From: Dyadobacter fanqingshengii | GTDB taxonomy: Bacteria; Bacteroidota; Bacteroidia; Cytophagales; Spirosomataceae | Assembly: GCF_023822005.2 (NCBI RefSeq) | Contig: NZ_CP098806.1 | Span: 2,604,001 to 2,668,000, forward strand | DNA length: 64,000 bases | Direction of reading: 5' to 3' | Shown here: positions 42,255 to 51,281 of the stretch, piece by piece | Numbering within the stretch: the stretch's first letter is position 1 | Layout: every line of letters begins with the position of its first letter | Program-made: the position numbers and the translations under genes | Notes under the pieces: generated by a model | What the model was told of the DNA's origin: nothing | The model's input: only the letters and a program-made list of their open reading frames with translations | Databases searched by the model: none

Positions 42255-43373
42255 TCAGTTTGTTTTTTTGTAATTCAAAATCGCCCAGCCATTCAAAATA
42301 ACCGCCATCAGGGAAACTATGGCCATTTGCGGCAAAACATCCTGAAATCCGCTGCCTTTTAAAATCACCATCCGCATTACTTCGATCATATAACGGACCG
42401 GATTAATGCGGGTGATCAGTTTGGCCCAATACGGCATGCTGTCAATTGAAGTGAATAATCCACCGAGCAGGATGAAAAGCATCATGAAAAAGAACATGAT
42501 GAACATGGCCTGCTGCTGCGTGTCACAGAAAGTAGAAACCAAAAGCCCGAAACCAAGCACGGTAAGCAGGTAAATGGCGATAAAAACATACAACACAAGC
42601 AGGCTGCCAATGGGGACGATCCCATAAATCAGGCGAGCCAGAATAAGCCCGATCGTAAAGACGATCATCGCCAAAACCCAGAAAGGAATCAGTTTTCCCA
42701 GGATAAAAATGTGCTTTTTAATGGGTGTAACATTGATTTGCTCAATCGTCCCGACTTCTTTTTCCTTGACAATGTTCAACGCCGTCAGAAACCCTCCTAT
42801 CATGGTCACCAAGATGGCCAGAATGCCCGGAACAATGAAAACTTTGTAGTTCAGAACCGGATTGAACCAGTTGGAAGCGACCACCTCAATCACCGGAAAC
42901 TGGCTGAATCTGGGTTGCTGAATCAGTTGCATGCGAATGTCCGCATTAAAATTACCGATAATGGTGCTCAGATATGCCCCGCCCAGGTTGGCCTTTGTGC
43001 CATTGATCGCATTCACTGCCACAAACAACTTTTGCTTAGTCTCCCTGATCAGGTTCCGCTCGAAACCGTGCGGGATTTCAAGGATCAAATCGGCCTTATC
43101 GGACTCAATTAACTGAAATGCTTCCTTAAACGAGCTGTTGTAGCCCTGCAATTTGAAGTAACCCGAAGCGATCACTTTTGAAATCAGCTTTTGAGAATAA
43201 GTGGATTTATCATTATCAACCACCGACAGATTCACATTCCGGACCTCGTAATCAGCCGCTAATGGCATGATAATGAACTGGATAACCGGCATAAAGAATA
43301 TGAGCGTGAGAATGGCCTTGTCACGGAAAATCTGCCGGAACTCTTTGCGTAACAGAAATCGAAGTGTTCTCAT
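42255..43373 (-). CDS. ABC-2 type exporter permease (YbhR/YhhJ-like)
   Basis: A 372-residue ABC-2 permease with the usual layout: N-terminal TM helix (LILIFFMPVIQFIIMPL region), a large periplasmic domain of about 150 residues, and five TM helices with the conserved KEKEVGTIEQINVTPI loop. It should pair with the other permease and the two ATPase genes upstream to export a drug, detergent or lipid-like solute. It is the last gene of the exporter operon and overlaps the previous permease by four bases (ATGA). Confidence 0.9.
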   Translation of the reverse strand: MRTLRFLLRKEFRQIFRDKAILTLIFFMPVIQFIIMPLAADYEVRNVNLSVVDNDKSTYSQKLISKVIASGYFKLQGYNSSFKEAFQLIESDKADLILEIPHGFERNLIRETKQKLFVAVNAINGTKANLGGAYLSTIIGNFNADIRMQLIQQPRFSQFPVIEVVASNWFNPVLNYKVFIVPGILAILVTMIGGFLTALNIVKEKEVGTIEQINVTPIKKHIFILGKLIPFWVLAMIVFTIGLILARLIYGIVPIGSLLVLYVFIAIYLLTVLGFGLLVSTFCDTQQQAMFIMFFFMMLFILLGGLFTSIDSMPYWAKLITRINPVRYMIEVMRMVILKGSGFQDVLPQMAIVSLMAVILNGWAILNYKKTN

Positions 43374-44476
43374 TGCAGGCGAATTTTAAAGCTTTTTAAA
43401 CTGATGGCAAGCAAAAACAGCGTCATACCAGCCAGGATCAATGTTTCCTTCCAGAGAGCAGCAATGCCCAATCCCTTGATCATGATCGACTTAACGATAA
43501 TGTAAAACCATTTGGAAGGGATAATGTTGGAAATAACTTGCAATGGAACCGGCATGTTTTCAATAGGAAATAAAAAACCACTGAACATCATGGTTGGCAA
43601 CAACATGCCCATTAAGGAAATCAGCATGGCGATCTGCTGTGAATCGGTTTTGATGGAAATAAAAATTCCTAATGCTAAACAAGTGATAATGAACAATGTG
43701 CTTTCTCCAAACAGCAACAGCAGGCTACCTTTTATCGGAAGTTCCAGCGCGAAAACACTCAGAAAAAGAATCGCAGCGACATTAATCAGTGACAGGATCA
43801 GATAGGGAAATGCTTTCGCAAAAATCACCAAAACAGGCTTAAATGGCGAAACCAACAGGATTTCCATCGTTCCCATCTCTTTTTCCCTGACAATAGAAAT
43901 GGCTGTCATCATCACAGAAACCAACATTAACACGAGCGCCATCACACCAGGCACAAAACCGTGCGCACCTTTGAGCTGCGGATTGTAAAGCATCCGCGTT
44001 TCGGGAATGATCTGATAAGGGATCGTAAGATTTTCATTGATCTTCGTTTGGTAATCTTTAATGATCGCGGTCAGGTAATTGGTGATCATATTGGCCGTAT
44101 TGATGTCTGTTGCGTCCGTAATGATCTGTATTTGAGCCTGATTATTATGCAAAAGATCGCGATTGAAATCGGATGGAAAGACAACGACGGCTTTGATCTT
44201 GCCTTTTTGAAAAGTGGATAAAATCTCTTTGTGCGTCAATGCAGCATTCCGGATGTCGAAATAACGGCTCGCTGCGATCTCGGCAATGATCTGTTGCGAC
44301 GCATCGTCTTTTGCATAATCCACCACAAGGATTTCTGAATCCTTCACCTCGTTGGTCAAAGCAAAACCAAAGATCAGGATCTGGGCGATAGGCATGCCGA
44401 AAAGGATCAGCAATGTTCTTCTGTCACGCAAAACGTGGAAAAACTCTTTTTTGACAAATGCGATAAACTGTTTCAT
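43370..44476 (-). CDS. ABC-2 type exporter permease (YbhS-like)
   Basis: A 368-residue ABC-2 permease of the same build as its neighbour: an N-terminal anchor with RDRRTLLILFGMPIAQILIFGFAL, a periplasmic domain, then a membrane domain with the SIVREKEMGTMEILLVSPF motif. Sequence similarity to the adjacent permease is clear but moderate, so they likely form a heterodimer. It overlaps the ATPase gene upstream and the permease gene downstream by four bases each, a tightly coupled arrangement. Confidence 0.9.
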   Translation of the reverse strand: MKQFIAFVKKEFFHVLRDRRTLLILFGMPIAQILIFGFALTNEVKDSEILVVDYAKDDASQQIIAEIAASRYFDIRNAALTHKEILSTFQKGKIKAVVVFPSDFNRDLLHNNQAQIQIITDATDINTANMITNYLTAIIKDYQTKINENLTIPYQIIPETRMLYNPQLKGAHGFVPGVMALVLMLVSVMMTAISIVREKEMGTMEILLVSPFKPVLVIFAKAFPYLILSLINVAAILFLSVFALELPIKGSLLLLFGESTLFIITCLALGIFISIKTDSQQIAMLISLMGMLLPTMMFSGFLFPIENMPVPLQVISNIIPSKWFYIIVKSIMIKGLGIAALWKETLILAGMTLFLLAISLKSFKIRLQ

Positions 44477-45216
44477 GAATCTGCTCTTTTTGCGCTTCTC
44501 GCCAATTGGTAAAACACCTCGTCCATCGAGTCGGCTTCGAACTGCCTTTTCAGATTGCCCGGTGTGTCCAGCACCTCAATTTTCCCGTCCACCATGATGG
44601 ATATACGATTGCAATATTCGGCCTCGTCCATATAATGTGTGGTTACAAAAACCGTAATTCCACGATCCGCCGCTTCGTAGATCAGATCCCAGAACTGACG
44701 CCTTGTTACCGGATCAACGCCTCCGGTTGGCTCATCCAGAAAAACGATTTTGGGTTCGTGTAAAACGGCTACTGAAAAGGATAATTTCTGTTTCCAGCCC
44801 AATGGCAGCGATCCAACGAGTTTTTTCATCTCACCTTTCAACCCGAGCTTGCTGGCCAATTCTTCCGTTTTTTTCTTGATATCCTGATCCGTAAGCCCGT
44901 AAATGCCTCCGAAAAACTCGACGTTTTCGAGCACCGTCAGGTTTTCGTAAAGTGAAAATTTCTGGCTCATATAGCCAATGTTCCGCTTGATCTTCTCGGT
45001 TTCGGTGTAAACATCGTAGCCTGCAATGGTTGCTGAGCCGGAAGTCGGGGCTGATAGGCCGCAAAGCATTCGCATAGCAGTGGTTTTACCGGCACCGTTC
45101 GCGCCCAGAAAGCCGAAGATTTCTCCTTTATTTACCTCAAAAGAAATCTCATTCGTGGCAATAAAATCGCCAAAACGCTTTGCCAGCCTGTCGCAAACAA
45201 TCACTTTTTCCTCCAT
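44473..45216 (-). CDS. ABC exporter ATPase, YbhF second-half-like
   Basis: A 247-residue ATP-binding subunit. Walker A GANGAGKTT, Walker B IVFLDEPTGGVDP, and switch His in VFVTTHYMDEAEY are present, but the signature motif reads LPLGWKQKL instead of LSGGQ, as in the second half of E. coli YbhF-type ATPases. The start is taken at the ATG 45216; a GTG four codons earlier (45228) is possible. It is 21 bases downstream of the second ATPase gene, and the two are likely to form one asymmetric ATPase unit. Confidence 0.9.
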   Translation of the reverse strand: MEEKVIVCDRLAKRFGDFIATNEISFEVNKGEIFGFLGANGAGKTTAMRMLCGLSAPTSGSATIAGYDVYTETEKIKRNIGYMSQKFSLYENLTVLENVEFFGGIYGLTDQDIKKKTEELASKLGLKGEMKKLVGSLPLGWKQKLSFSVAVLHEPKIVFLDEPTGGVDPVTRRQFWDLIYEAADRGITVFVTTHYMDEAEYCNRISIMVDGKIEVLDTPGNLKRQFEADSMDEVFYQLARSAKRADS

Positions 45217-45237
45217 AACCGTCAGCACCGCTGGATT

Positions 45238-46149
45238 TTAGTTTAATAGTTTGATAAAAGAATCCTCAATGGTCGCAGGAATGCTTTTGATCTCGATGCC
45301 CGAAAGCCCATTATCCCTCAGGAAACGCTCCAAATGCGTTTTATCTAATGTCTCTGTTTTAAATGTCGCATGCGCATATTCTCCAAAGGCATAGCTGTTC
45401 AGCCTGTCCGGGTAAGTTTCCAGGTTTTTTAATAATCGATACATTTCATTAGCCTTAACAGCATAAAGGCTTGTAGGATAAGCCTTTGTAACATTCTCCG
45501 GTGTATCAATAGATAAAATTCTTCCGTTTTGGATTAATGCAATCCGGTCGCAAAGGGCAGCTTCGTCCATGTATGGCGTTGACACAATGATGGTTATGCC
45601 CTGTTCTTTTAGTCTCCGCAACATTTCCCAGAATTCCTTCCGAGAGACCGGGTCAACGCCGGTCGTTGGCTCGTCGAGAAATAGGGTGGTCGGTTTATGG
45701 ATCAATGCACAGCATAACGCGAGTTTCTGCTTCATTCCACCTGAAAGTTTTCCCGCGCGTCGCTTTTTAAAGGGCTCTATCTGAACATAAATATCTTTGA
45801 TCAAATGGTAATTTTCTTCAACCGTTGTCCCAAAAACCGTTGCGAAAAAATTGAGGTTTTCTTCAATGGTAAGGTCTTGATAGAGCGAAAATTTTCCCGG
45901 CATATAGCCCACAGAACTCCTGATCCGCTTAAAATCTGAGATAACGTCAAAACCATCCACTGTTGCGGAGCCTTCGTCCGGCAGTAACAATGTGGTCAGC
46001 ATTCTGAAAATGCTTGTCTTTCCTGCTCCATCCGGGCCGATCAGTCCGAAAAGCTCGCCTTTGTTTACTGTGAAGGAAACATTGTCCACAGCAAGGACCT
46101 TCTCCTTGCCGTAAGTTTTCTTGATATTTTTGACAATAACCGCTTCCAT
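45238..46149 (-). CDS. ABC exporter ATPase, YbhF first-half-like
   Basis: A 303-residue ATP-binding subunit. Walker A GPDGAGKTS, signature LSGGMKQKLALCCALIHKP, Walker B LFLDEPTTGVDP and switch His region IIVSTPYMDEAAL (His replaced by Pro) are visible. A 75-residue C-terminal extension has YAFGEYAHATFKTE. It is the first of two ATPase genes. In E. coli the equivalent YbhF has both halves fused; here they are separate genes. It starts one base after the HlyD gene stop. Confidence 0.9.
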   Translation of the reverse strand: MEAVIVKNIKKTYGKEKVLAVDNVSFTVNKGELFGLIGPDGAGKTSIFRMLTTLLLPDEGSATVDGFDVISDFKRIRSSVGYMPGKFSLYQDLTIEENLNFFATVFGTTVEENYHLIKDIYVQIEPFKKRRAGKLSGGMKQKLALCCALIHKPTTLFLDEPTTGVDPVSRKEFWEMLRRLKEQGITIIVSTPYMDEAALCDRIALIQNGRILSIDTPENVTKAYPTSLYAVKANEMYRLLKNLETYPDRLNSYAFGEYAHATFKTETLDKTHLERFLRDNGLSGIEIKSIPATIEDSFIKLLN

Positions 46150-46150
46150 A

Positions 46151-47083
46151 TCAAAGGATTACTTCGCCATACATGCCTATTTTCAGCAATCCGTCATTCT
46201 TCAACCTGATTTTAACCGCGTAAACCAGATTGGCGCGCTCGTCCTTCGTCTGGATCGTTTTGGGCGTAAATTCCGCCTTGTCACTGATCCATTCAACGGT
46301 TCCGGGCAGCTCTCTGTATTTCCCCTCCTTCTCGTCCACCAGCACTTTCACCTCCTGGTTAAGCTTTACGTTTGTTAACTGATCGCCAGTCACATAGGCA
46401 CGCAAAATGATCGTTGTCAGGTCTGCAATTTTATAAAGCGGCTTGCCGGCAACTGCCATTTCACTCGCTTCCGCATATTTGGAAAGCACGGTCCCGTTGA
46501 CCTCATTCACTATTCTGGATTTCGCCAGCTGATCATTAACCTGCTCAATCTGAACATATAAAGGAACCACATCCGCCCTTAACCCCGACGTTTGCGTCCT
46601 CAGCACAGACGCCTGCGCAGCATCCTGGCGACTGATCACTTCCAATTGTTTTTGCAGTTCACTGATCTGCGCATTCATGTCATCCAGTTGTTTCGGTGTG
46701 GCCGCGTCGGCTTTGACCAGGTTCTGAATGCGTTTTTGCTCGTGCAGCAAATTATCCAGTCTCGTCTGAGAAACAGCCAGCTGCTGCTTGTAAACATTCG
46801 TCTGTGCCGCAATGTCGGGTAACTTGCTGCCTGTGGCCTTAATCTGCGCTTCAAGCTGCTTTTTCTTTAAATACAGGGGAAGACTGTCGATATAACCCAC
46901 TTTTTCGCCGGCTTTCAGCAACTGCCCTTCTTCCAGCTTGAATTCTACGATCCGGCCGGTTGCTTCTGCCGAAACGATTGTTTCAACGGCTTCAAATGTG
47001 CCCGAAGCGTCATACACATTTTCCTTTCCCTTGCAGCCGGCAAAGGCCATAACTATCATCAAAGCAAATCCGATTGTCCTCAT
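46151..47083 (-). CDS. HlyD/YbhG-type periplasmic adaptor lipoprotein
   Basis: A 310-residue membrane-fusion/adaptor protein. The ATG at 47083 gives a signal peptide with lipobox AFAGC, so it is probably lipidated and anchored. It has a biotinyl-lipoyl half (VDASGTFEAVETIVSAEATGRIVEFKLEEGQLL in outline), a long coiled coil (about 80-180, QKRIQNLVKADAATPKQLDDM), and a beta-barrel part with ITLAYVTGDQLTNV-like strands. It links the inner-membrane ABC part to the TolC-like channel. A start at 47161 would add a non-leader tail and is rejected. Confidence 0.9.
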   Translation of the reverse strand: MRTIGFALMIVMAFAGCKGKENVYDASGTFEAVETIVSAEATGRIVEFKLEEGQLLKAGEKVGYIDSLPLYLKKKQLEAQIKATGSKLPDIAAQTNVYKQQLAVSQTRLDNLLHEQKRIQNLVKADAATPKQLDDMNAQISELQKQLEVISRQDAAQASVLRTQTSGLRADVVPLYVQIEQVNDQLAKSRIVNEVNGTVLSKYAEASEMAVAGKPLYKIADLTTIILRAYVTGDQLTNVKLNQEVKVLVDEKEGKYRELPGTVEWISDKAEFTPKTIQTKDERANLVYAVKIRLKNDGLLKIGMYGEVIL

Positions 47084-47123
47084 TATTTCTGAATATTTAC
47101 TGCTAATAAATTTTTGTAAATGT

Positions 47124-48413
47124 TTATTGATCAATGTTTTGTCCACGTGTTGTGCGCACATTATAATTGGACATCAACAATTGTATCTCATGCAGAATGC
47201 GGTTTAACCTTGCCTGATCTTCCGCATTGACTTCCCTTAAATAATCATTCGTGTTAATCACGCCGTTTTCTAACTGGGCAGCCGCGGTCGTTTTCACACT
47301 TTCCCGCAATGCAATGATCTCATCATCAGATTCAAGCAGCTTTTGAAGTTTGATTAAATCTGCATTTTGCTGCTTCAAACTCAGATTTGTATTGTATAAA
47401 AAAAGCGCTTGCTGCACCTGAATGGACTCCCGGTTATTTGCGATCAGCGCGCGATTGTTTTTTGCCGTATATAACCCTGACAGCGACCAATTCAGGCGGA
47501 CTCCTGTCATGTAATAAGGGTCAAATCCATTGTTGAGAATGTTAAGCGCAGGCCGTCCGTAACCTCCCTGAAAGAAGAAATTCAGCTTGGGACGGTTTTT
47601 CACTTTTAATAATTGGTCTTGAATGTCGAGGTTCTGGCGCTGATAATCGAGTAGTCGCAATTCAGGTCGGCTTATTTCACCGGTTAGTGAAAGCGTTTCG
47701 GGTTTTGCCAAAACCGTCGATTCAGCTAAATCCTGACCTATTAGCAAGCCCAACATATCGAGATACGCTTTGCGGTTTGATGCAAGTTCTATGGCGCGTT
47801 GTTGGGTTTTGAGCAATTCGGCTTTGAGCGTGTTTCCGTTACTTTTAAATGCTGTTCCGTTGTCGATAAAGGCTTGTATCTTCCTAATTCCCAGGTCAAT
47901 GTCCTTTTTTAGAAGTTCGTTTTGTTTCAACTGCTCATCCAGCATCAGCACGCCGAAAAAGAGCTGATTAACCCGCTCATTTAACTTATAAACCTCTACC
48001 TCCACTCTTTGAGCTTCTACAAGCGCACTTTGCTTTTGCGATTCAATCTGCGTGCGCACTGCTCCTCCATCGTAAATGGTCTGGTTAACCTCTGCGTAGA
48101 CTTTATATTGATCCTTACTAATGCTAGGAAATTCCGCTCCCGGGATCGCGATGGGAAGCTTAAATTCCGTCACGGCGGATTGATAAGTGGCCTGACCAAG
48201 GACAGAAACTTGCGGCAAATAGCCCTTCGCAGCATTTTCCACTGAGAAATCTTCTGTTTTTCGGATCAATTCGAATTGCTTGATCAGCGGATAATTCCTC
48301 CTTGCAAGCTCATAGGAATCGTTGATCGTCAGCACTTGATCTTGTGCAAAGGCAGTTGGAATAGTTATCCAACCAAGCACTATAAGCAGCCGGATTCGGA
48401 AATAGTTAATCAT
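47124..48413 (-). CDS. TolC-family outer-membrane efflux channel
   Basis: A 429-residue outer-membrane efflux protein with signal peptide (about 1-23, ending TAFA). Two OEP repeats are seen, each with the long helical hairpin pattern; LTINDSYELARRNYPLIKQ opens the first, and LRESVKTTAAAQLENGVINTNDYLREVNAEDQA marks the second (in outline). It forms the exit duct for the ABC exporter. It lies 51 bases downstream of the tetR gene and has its own palindromic operator in that gap. Confidence 0.92.
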   Translation of the reverse strand: MINYFRIRLLIVLGWITIPTAFAQDQVLTINDSYELARRNYPLIKQFELIRKTEDFSVENAAKGYLPQVSVLGQATYQSAVTEFKLPIAIPGAEFPSISKDQYKVYAEVNQTIYDGGAVRTQIESQKQSALVEAQRVEVEVYKLNERVNQLFFGVLMLDEQLKQNELLKKDIDLGIRKIQAFIDNGTAFKSNGNTLKAELLKTQQRAIELASNRKAYLDMLGLLIGQDLAESTVLAKPETLSLTGEISRPELRLLDYQRQNLDIQDQLLKVKNRPKLNFFFQGGYGRPALNILNNGFDPYYMTGVRLNWSLSGLYTAKNNRALIANNRESIQVQQALFLYNTNLSLKQQNADLIKLQKLLESDDEIIALRESVKTTAAAQLENGVINTNDYLREVNAEDQARLNRILHEIQLLMSNYNVRTTRGQNIDQ

Positions 48414-48431
48414 TTTATTTATTCGTTTTAT

Positions 48432-48447
48432 TTAATCATTTGATTAA
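48432..48447. promoter_or_regulatory. TetR operator copy between tetR and tolC
   Basis: TTAATCA-TT-TGATTAA, a perfect 7-bp inverted repeat with 2-base centre, in the 51-bp gap between the tetR stop and the tolC-like start. It repeats the core of the larger palindrome upstream of tetR, so it is likely a second binding site for the same regulator. Confidence 0.75.
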
Positions 48448-48464
48448 TCGAAAACCAAAAAAAT

Positions 48465-49076
48465 TTACGCTTTCGCCAGCATCATTTTGAGCCATTCCGG
48501 GATCAGCTTTTTACGCTGTTCCATCAATGCCAGGTAATTTTCTTCTCCGCCGGTTACGGTCTGCAAAACAGGCTTTCCCACGAACGGAAAAATGATCATT
48601 CCCAGCAGATTCATCAGAAAATGAAACGGGTGAATTTCAGTCCCTTTTTCCTGCAACTGCTTTATAAAAACCGATTGCGTCAAATGCGTTTTGGCTTGCA
48701 ACCTGTCCGCAAACCGTTCAGGATTATTCCTCAACTCGCTTAAAACGAAGATCGGGAGGTCGGGATGCTCGATCAGCATGTTGATATAATTCTCCGTTAT
48801 TTTTTCAAATTTTTCTTCCAATGTTGTTTCCGCATCATTTAAAACAGGCGTTAAAATCCCAAAGAGTTTCTGGATCCTTTCCGCCATTACAATGTCAAAC
48901 AGCTTTTCCTTACTTCTGAAATAGTAGTTGAGCAGCGCGAGATTTATTCCAGCTTCTTCCGCAATGTCCCTTGTCCGCGCGTTGCCATATCCTTTTTTGG
49001 TAAAAACTTTGCTGGCAGCTTCCTTAATTTTCTCCTCCGTCGACAGGTCAATCTCTGCCTTCACAACTTTCGCCAT
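48465..49076 (-). CDS. TetR/AcrR family transcriptional regulator
   Basis: A 203-residue TetR-family repressor. The N-terminal HTH (about 14-60) is EEKIKEAASKVFTKKGYGNARTRDIAEEAGINLALLNYYFRSKEKLFD in outline; the ligand-binding domain follows with FVLSELRNNPERF and a C-terminal helix pair. It resembles CecR (YbiH), the regulator of the E. coli ybhGFSR exporter operon. It is the first gene of the exporter operon, and it probably represses itself and the exporter through the two palindromes flanking it. The ligand is unknown. Confidence 0.92.
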   Translation of the reverse strand: MAKVVKAEIDLSTEEKIKEAASKVFTKKGYGNARTRDIAEEAGINLALLNYYFRSKEKLFDIVMAERIQKLFGILTPVLNDAETTLEEKFEKITENYINMLIEHPDLPIFVLSELRNNPERFADRLQAKTHLTQSVFIKQLQEKGTEIHPFHFLMNLLGMIIFPFVGKPVLQTVTGGEENYLALMEQRKKLIPEWLKMMLAKA

Positions 49077-49128
49077 TTGTATTTAAATAAATTAACGTCA
49101 CAAAACTAAAAGAAAGATTTTATTTATA

Positions 49129-49160
49129 CAAATTATTTAATCAAATGATTAAATAATTTG
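49129..49160. promoter_or_regulatory. TetR operator upstream of tetR
   Basis: A perfect 15-bp inverted repeat with a 2-base centre (CAAATTATTTAATCA and TGATTAAATAATTTG) lies 52 bases before the tetR start. Its inner part TTAATCA-AA-TGATTAA is the same as the site before the tolC gene except for the two central bases. Confidence 0.8.
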
Positions 49161-49273
49161 TTTTAGCTGTTTTGACGATTTGGTTTAACTATTTGCAGAA
49201 AATGAAAATACACCCTGTCAGGGATTTCCGCAGAAGTATTTCATCTAAGTTTGAACTTCAATGAGAAAAGCTG

Positions 49274-49302
49274 TTGAAATATTAATTACCCTCGTAATTT
49301 TG
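49274..49302 (+). promoter_or_regulatory. lepA: lepA promoter (-33 TTG, -7 TAATTTTG)
   Basis: TTG at 49274-49276 and TAATTTTG at 49295-49302, separated by 18 bases, match the Bacteroidota sigma-A promoter pattern. The lepA ATG at 49358 lies 55 bases downstream. Confidence 0.65.
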
Positions 49303-49357
49303 CAGATGCTTTGCGTCAGACTTTTACGTGCAGGGCATTGGAACAGTAACTACTTTC

Positions 49358-51145
49358 ATGAAGAAAATCCGTAATTTTTGCATTATTGCCCATATTGACC
49401 ACGGGAAAAGCACACTGGCAGATCGATTGCTGGAATTTACAAATACTGTAAGCAAGCGCGATATGCAGGCACAGTTACTCGATAACATGGACCTGGAACG
49501 CGAACGCGGCATCACGATCAAGAGCCACGCCATCCAAATGACTTATCTTTATCAAGGAGAAGAATATACTTTTAACCTCATTGACACCCCGGGCCATGTA
49601 GACTTTTCTTATGAAGTTTCCCGTTCCATTGCGGCTTGCGAGGGCGCATTGCTGCTTGTGGACGCGTCTCAGGGAACAGAGGCCCAAACGATCTCCAACC
49701 TTTATCTGGCGATCAATCATGACCTGGTTATTATTCCGGTTTTAAATAAAATAGATTTACCGGGTGCTATGCCAGAGGAAATCAAAGACGAAATGGTGGA
49801 TCTGCTCGGCTGCGAGCGGGAAGACATTATTCCGGCGAGTGGAAAAGAGGGAATCGGCATCGAGGCTATTTTGAATGCGATCGTTGAAAGAATTCCTGCA
49901 CCCGTTGGCGATCCGAAAGCGCCATTGCAAGCATTGATTTTCGACTCGGTTTTCAATTCATACCGTGGCATCGAAGTTATTTTCCGGGTTAAAAACGGGA
50001 CGATCAGAAAAGGGGACCGTGTTAAGTTTATGGCGACGGGCAAAGAATACATTGCCGACGAGATCGGAACGCTTGGCTTACAACAAATCCCGAAACAAGT
50101 GGTGGAATGCGGCGACGTAGGTTACCTGATTTCGGGGATTAAAGTGGCTAAGGAAGTGAAAGTAGGCGACACATTTACGCATATTGACAGGCCTGCGAGT
50201 GAAGGAATTGTTGGTTTTTCGGAGGTTAAGCCCATGGTTTTTGCAGGGATCTATCCTGTTGACACGAGTGAGTTTGAAGAACTGCGCGAGGCGATGGAAA
50301 AACTGCAACTGAATGATGCTGCGCTTGTTTGGGAACCGGAAACCTCCGCTGCCTTAGGCTTCGGATTCCGTTGTGGATTCCTCGGGATGCTACATATGGA
50401 AATCGTTCAGGAACGTTTGGAACGTGAGTTTGATATGACTGTCATCACGACGGTCCCTTCGGTGCAGTTCCGCGTTACAAACACCAAGGACCAGTTATTG
50501 AATATCAGCGCCCCCTCTGAAATGCCTGATCCTAACCACATTAACTCGATTGAAGAGCCTTATATCAATGCACAAATCATTACGAAATCCGATTACATCG
50601 GAGCGATTTTGAACTTGTGTATGGACAAACGCGGCATCCTGAAAAATCAGGTTTACCTTACTTCGGAACGTGTTGAGCTTCAATTCCTTATTCCACTTGC
50701 GGAGGTGGTTTTTGATTTCTTTGATAAACTGAAAACCATATCCCGCGGTTATGCGTCTCTGGACTACGAACTGGCGGGTTACCAGGAATCGGATATGGTG
50801 AAACTGGACGTCATGTTGAATGGCGAGCCTGTGGATGCGCTTTCGGCCATTGTTCATAGATCAAAATCTTACGAATGGGGCAAGAAACTGTGTGAGAAGT
50901 TAAGAGAACTGATCCCGCGCCAAATGTTCGAAATTGCGATCCAGGCGGCAATTGGTCAGAAGATCATTGCACGCGAAACGGTGAAAGCGATGCGTAAAGA
51001 CGTTTTAGCGAAGTGTTACGGCGGTGATATTTCCCGTAAAAGAAAGCTGCTTGAAAAGCAGAAAAAGGGTAAAAAACGCATGCGCCAGGTTGGTAATGTA
51101 GAAATCCCGCAAGAGGCGTTTATGGCCGTGTTGAAAATCAATTGA
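49358..51145 (+). CDS. lepA: elongation factor 4 (LepA) GTPase
   Basis: A 595-residue translational GTPase. The ATG at 49358 ([19 protein letters not shown]) matches the usual family start; the frame from 49328 would add 10 residues with no support. G1 is [10 protein letters not shown]2/G3 include [11 protein letters not shown] and [14 protein letters not shown], and G4 is NKIDLP. The C-terminal domain ends [23 protein letters not shown], which is family-specific. LepA acts on ribosomes under stress and promotes back-translocation or subunit assembly. Monocistronic, with a clear promoter. Confidence 0.98.
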   Translation: MKKIRNFCIIAHIDHGKSTLADRLLEFTNTVSKRDMQAQLLDNMDLERERGITIKSHAIQMTYLYQGEEYTFNLIDTPGHVDFSYEVSRSIAACEGALLLVDASQGTEAQTISNLYLAINHDLVIIPVLNKIDLPGAMPEEIKDEMVDLLGCEREDIIPASGKEGIGIEAILNAIVERIPAPVGDPKAPLQALIFDSVFNSYRGIEVIFRVKNGTIRKGDRVKFMATGKEYIADEIGTLGLQQIPKQVVECGDVGYLISGIKVAKEVKVGDTFTHIDRPASEGIVGFSEVKPMVFAGIYPVDTSEFEELREAMEKLQLNDAALVWEPETSAALGFGFRCGFLGMLHMEIVQERLEREFDMTVITTVPSVQFRVTNTKDQLLNISAPSEMPDPNHINSIEEPYINAQIITKSDYIGAILNLCMDKRGILKNQVYLTSERVELQFLIPLAEVVFDFFDKLKTISRGYASLDYELAGYQESDMVKLDVMLNGEPVDALSAIVHRSKSYEWGKKLCEKLRELIPRQMFEIAIQAAIGQKIIARETVKAMRKDVLAKCYGGDISRKRKLLEKQKKGKKRMRQVGNVEIPQEAFMAVLKIN

Positions 51146-51224
51146 TTAAATCACAGATGTTCAGCCAAGCGTTGTTTTGGTCAATTTTATGAAGTGAAAG
51201 GTCACACCTATTCGCGTTTTATTG

Positions 51225-51232
51225 TAATTTTG
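51225..51232 (+). promoter_or_regulatory. -7 box upstream of the E2 gene
   Basis: TAATTTTG fits TAnnTTTG 49 bases before the ATG at 51282. A -33 TTG at normal spacing is not seen. Confidence 0.5.
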
Positions 51233-51281
51233 ACTGAATTCTAATTTTTGACCAAGAAACTAAAATACCTTAACAAGCGAT

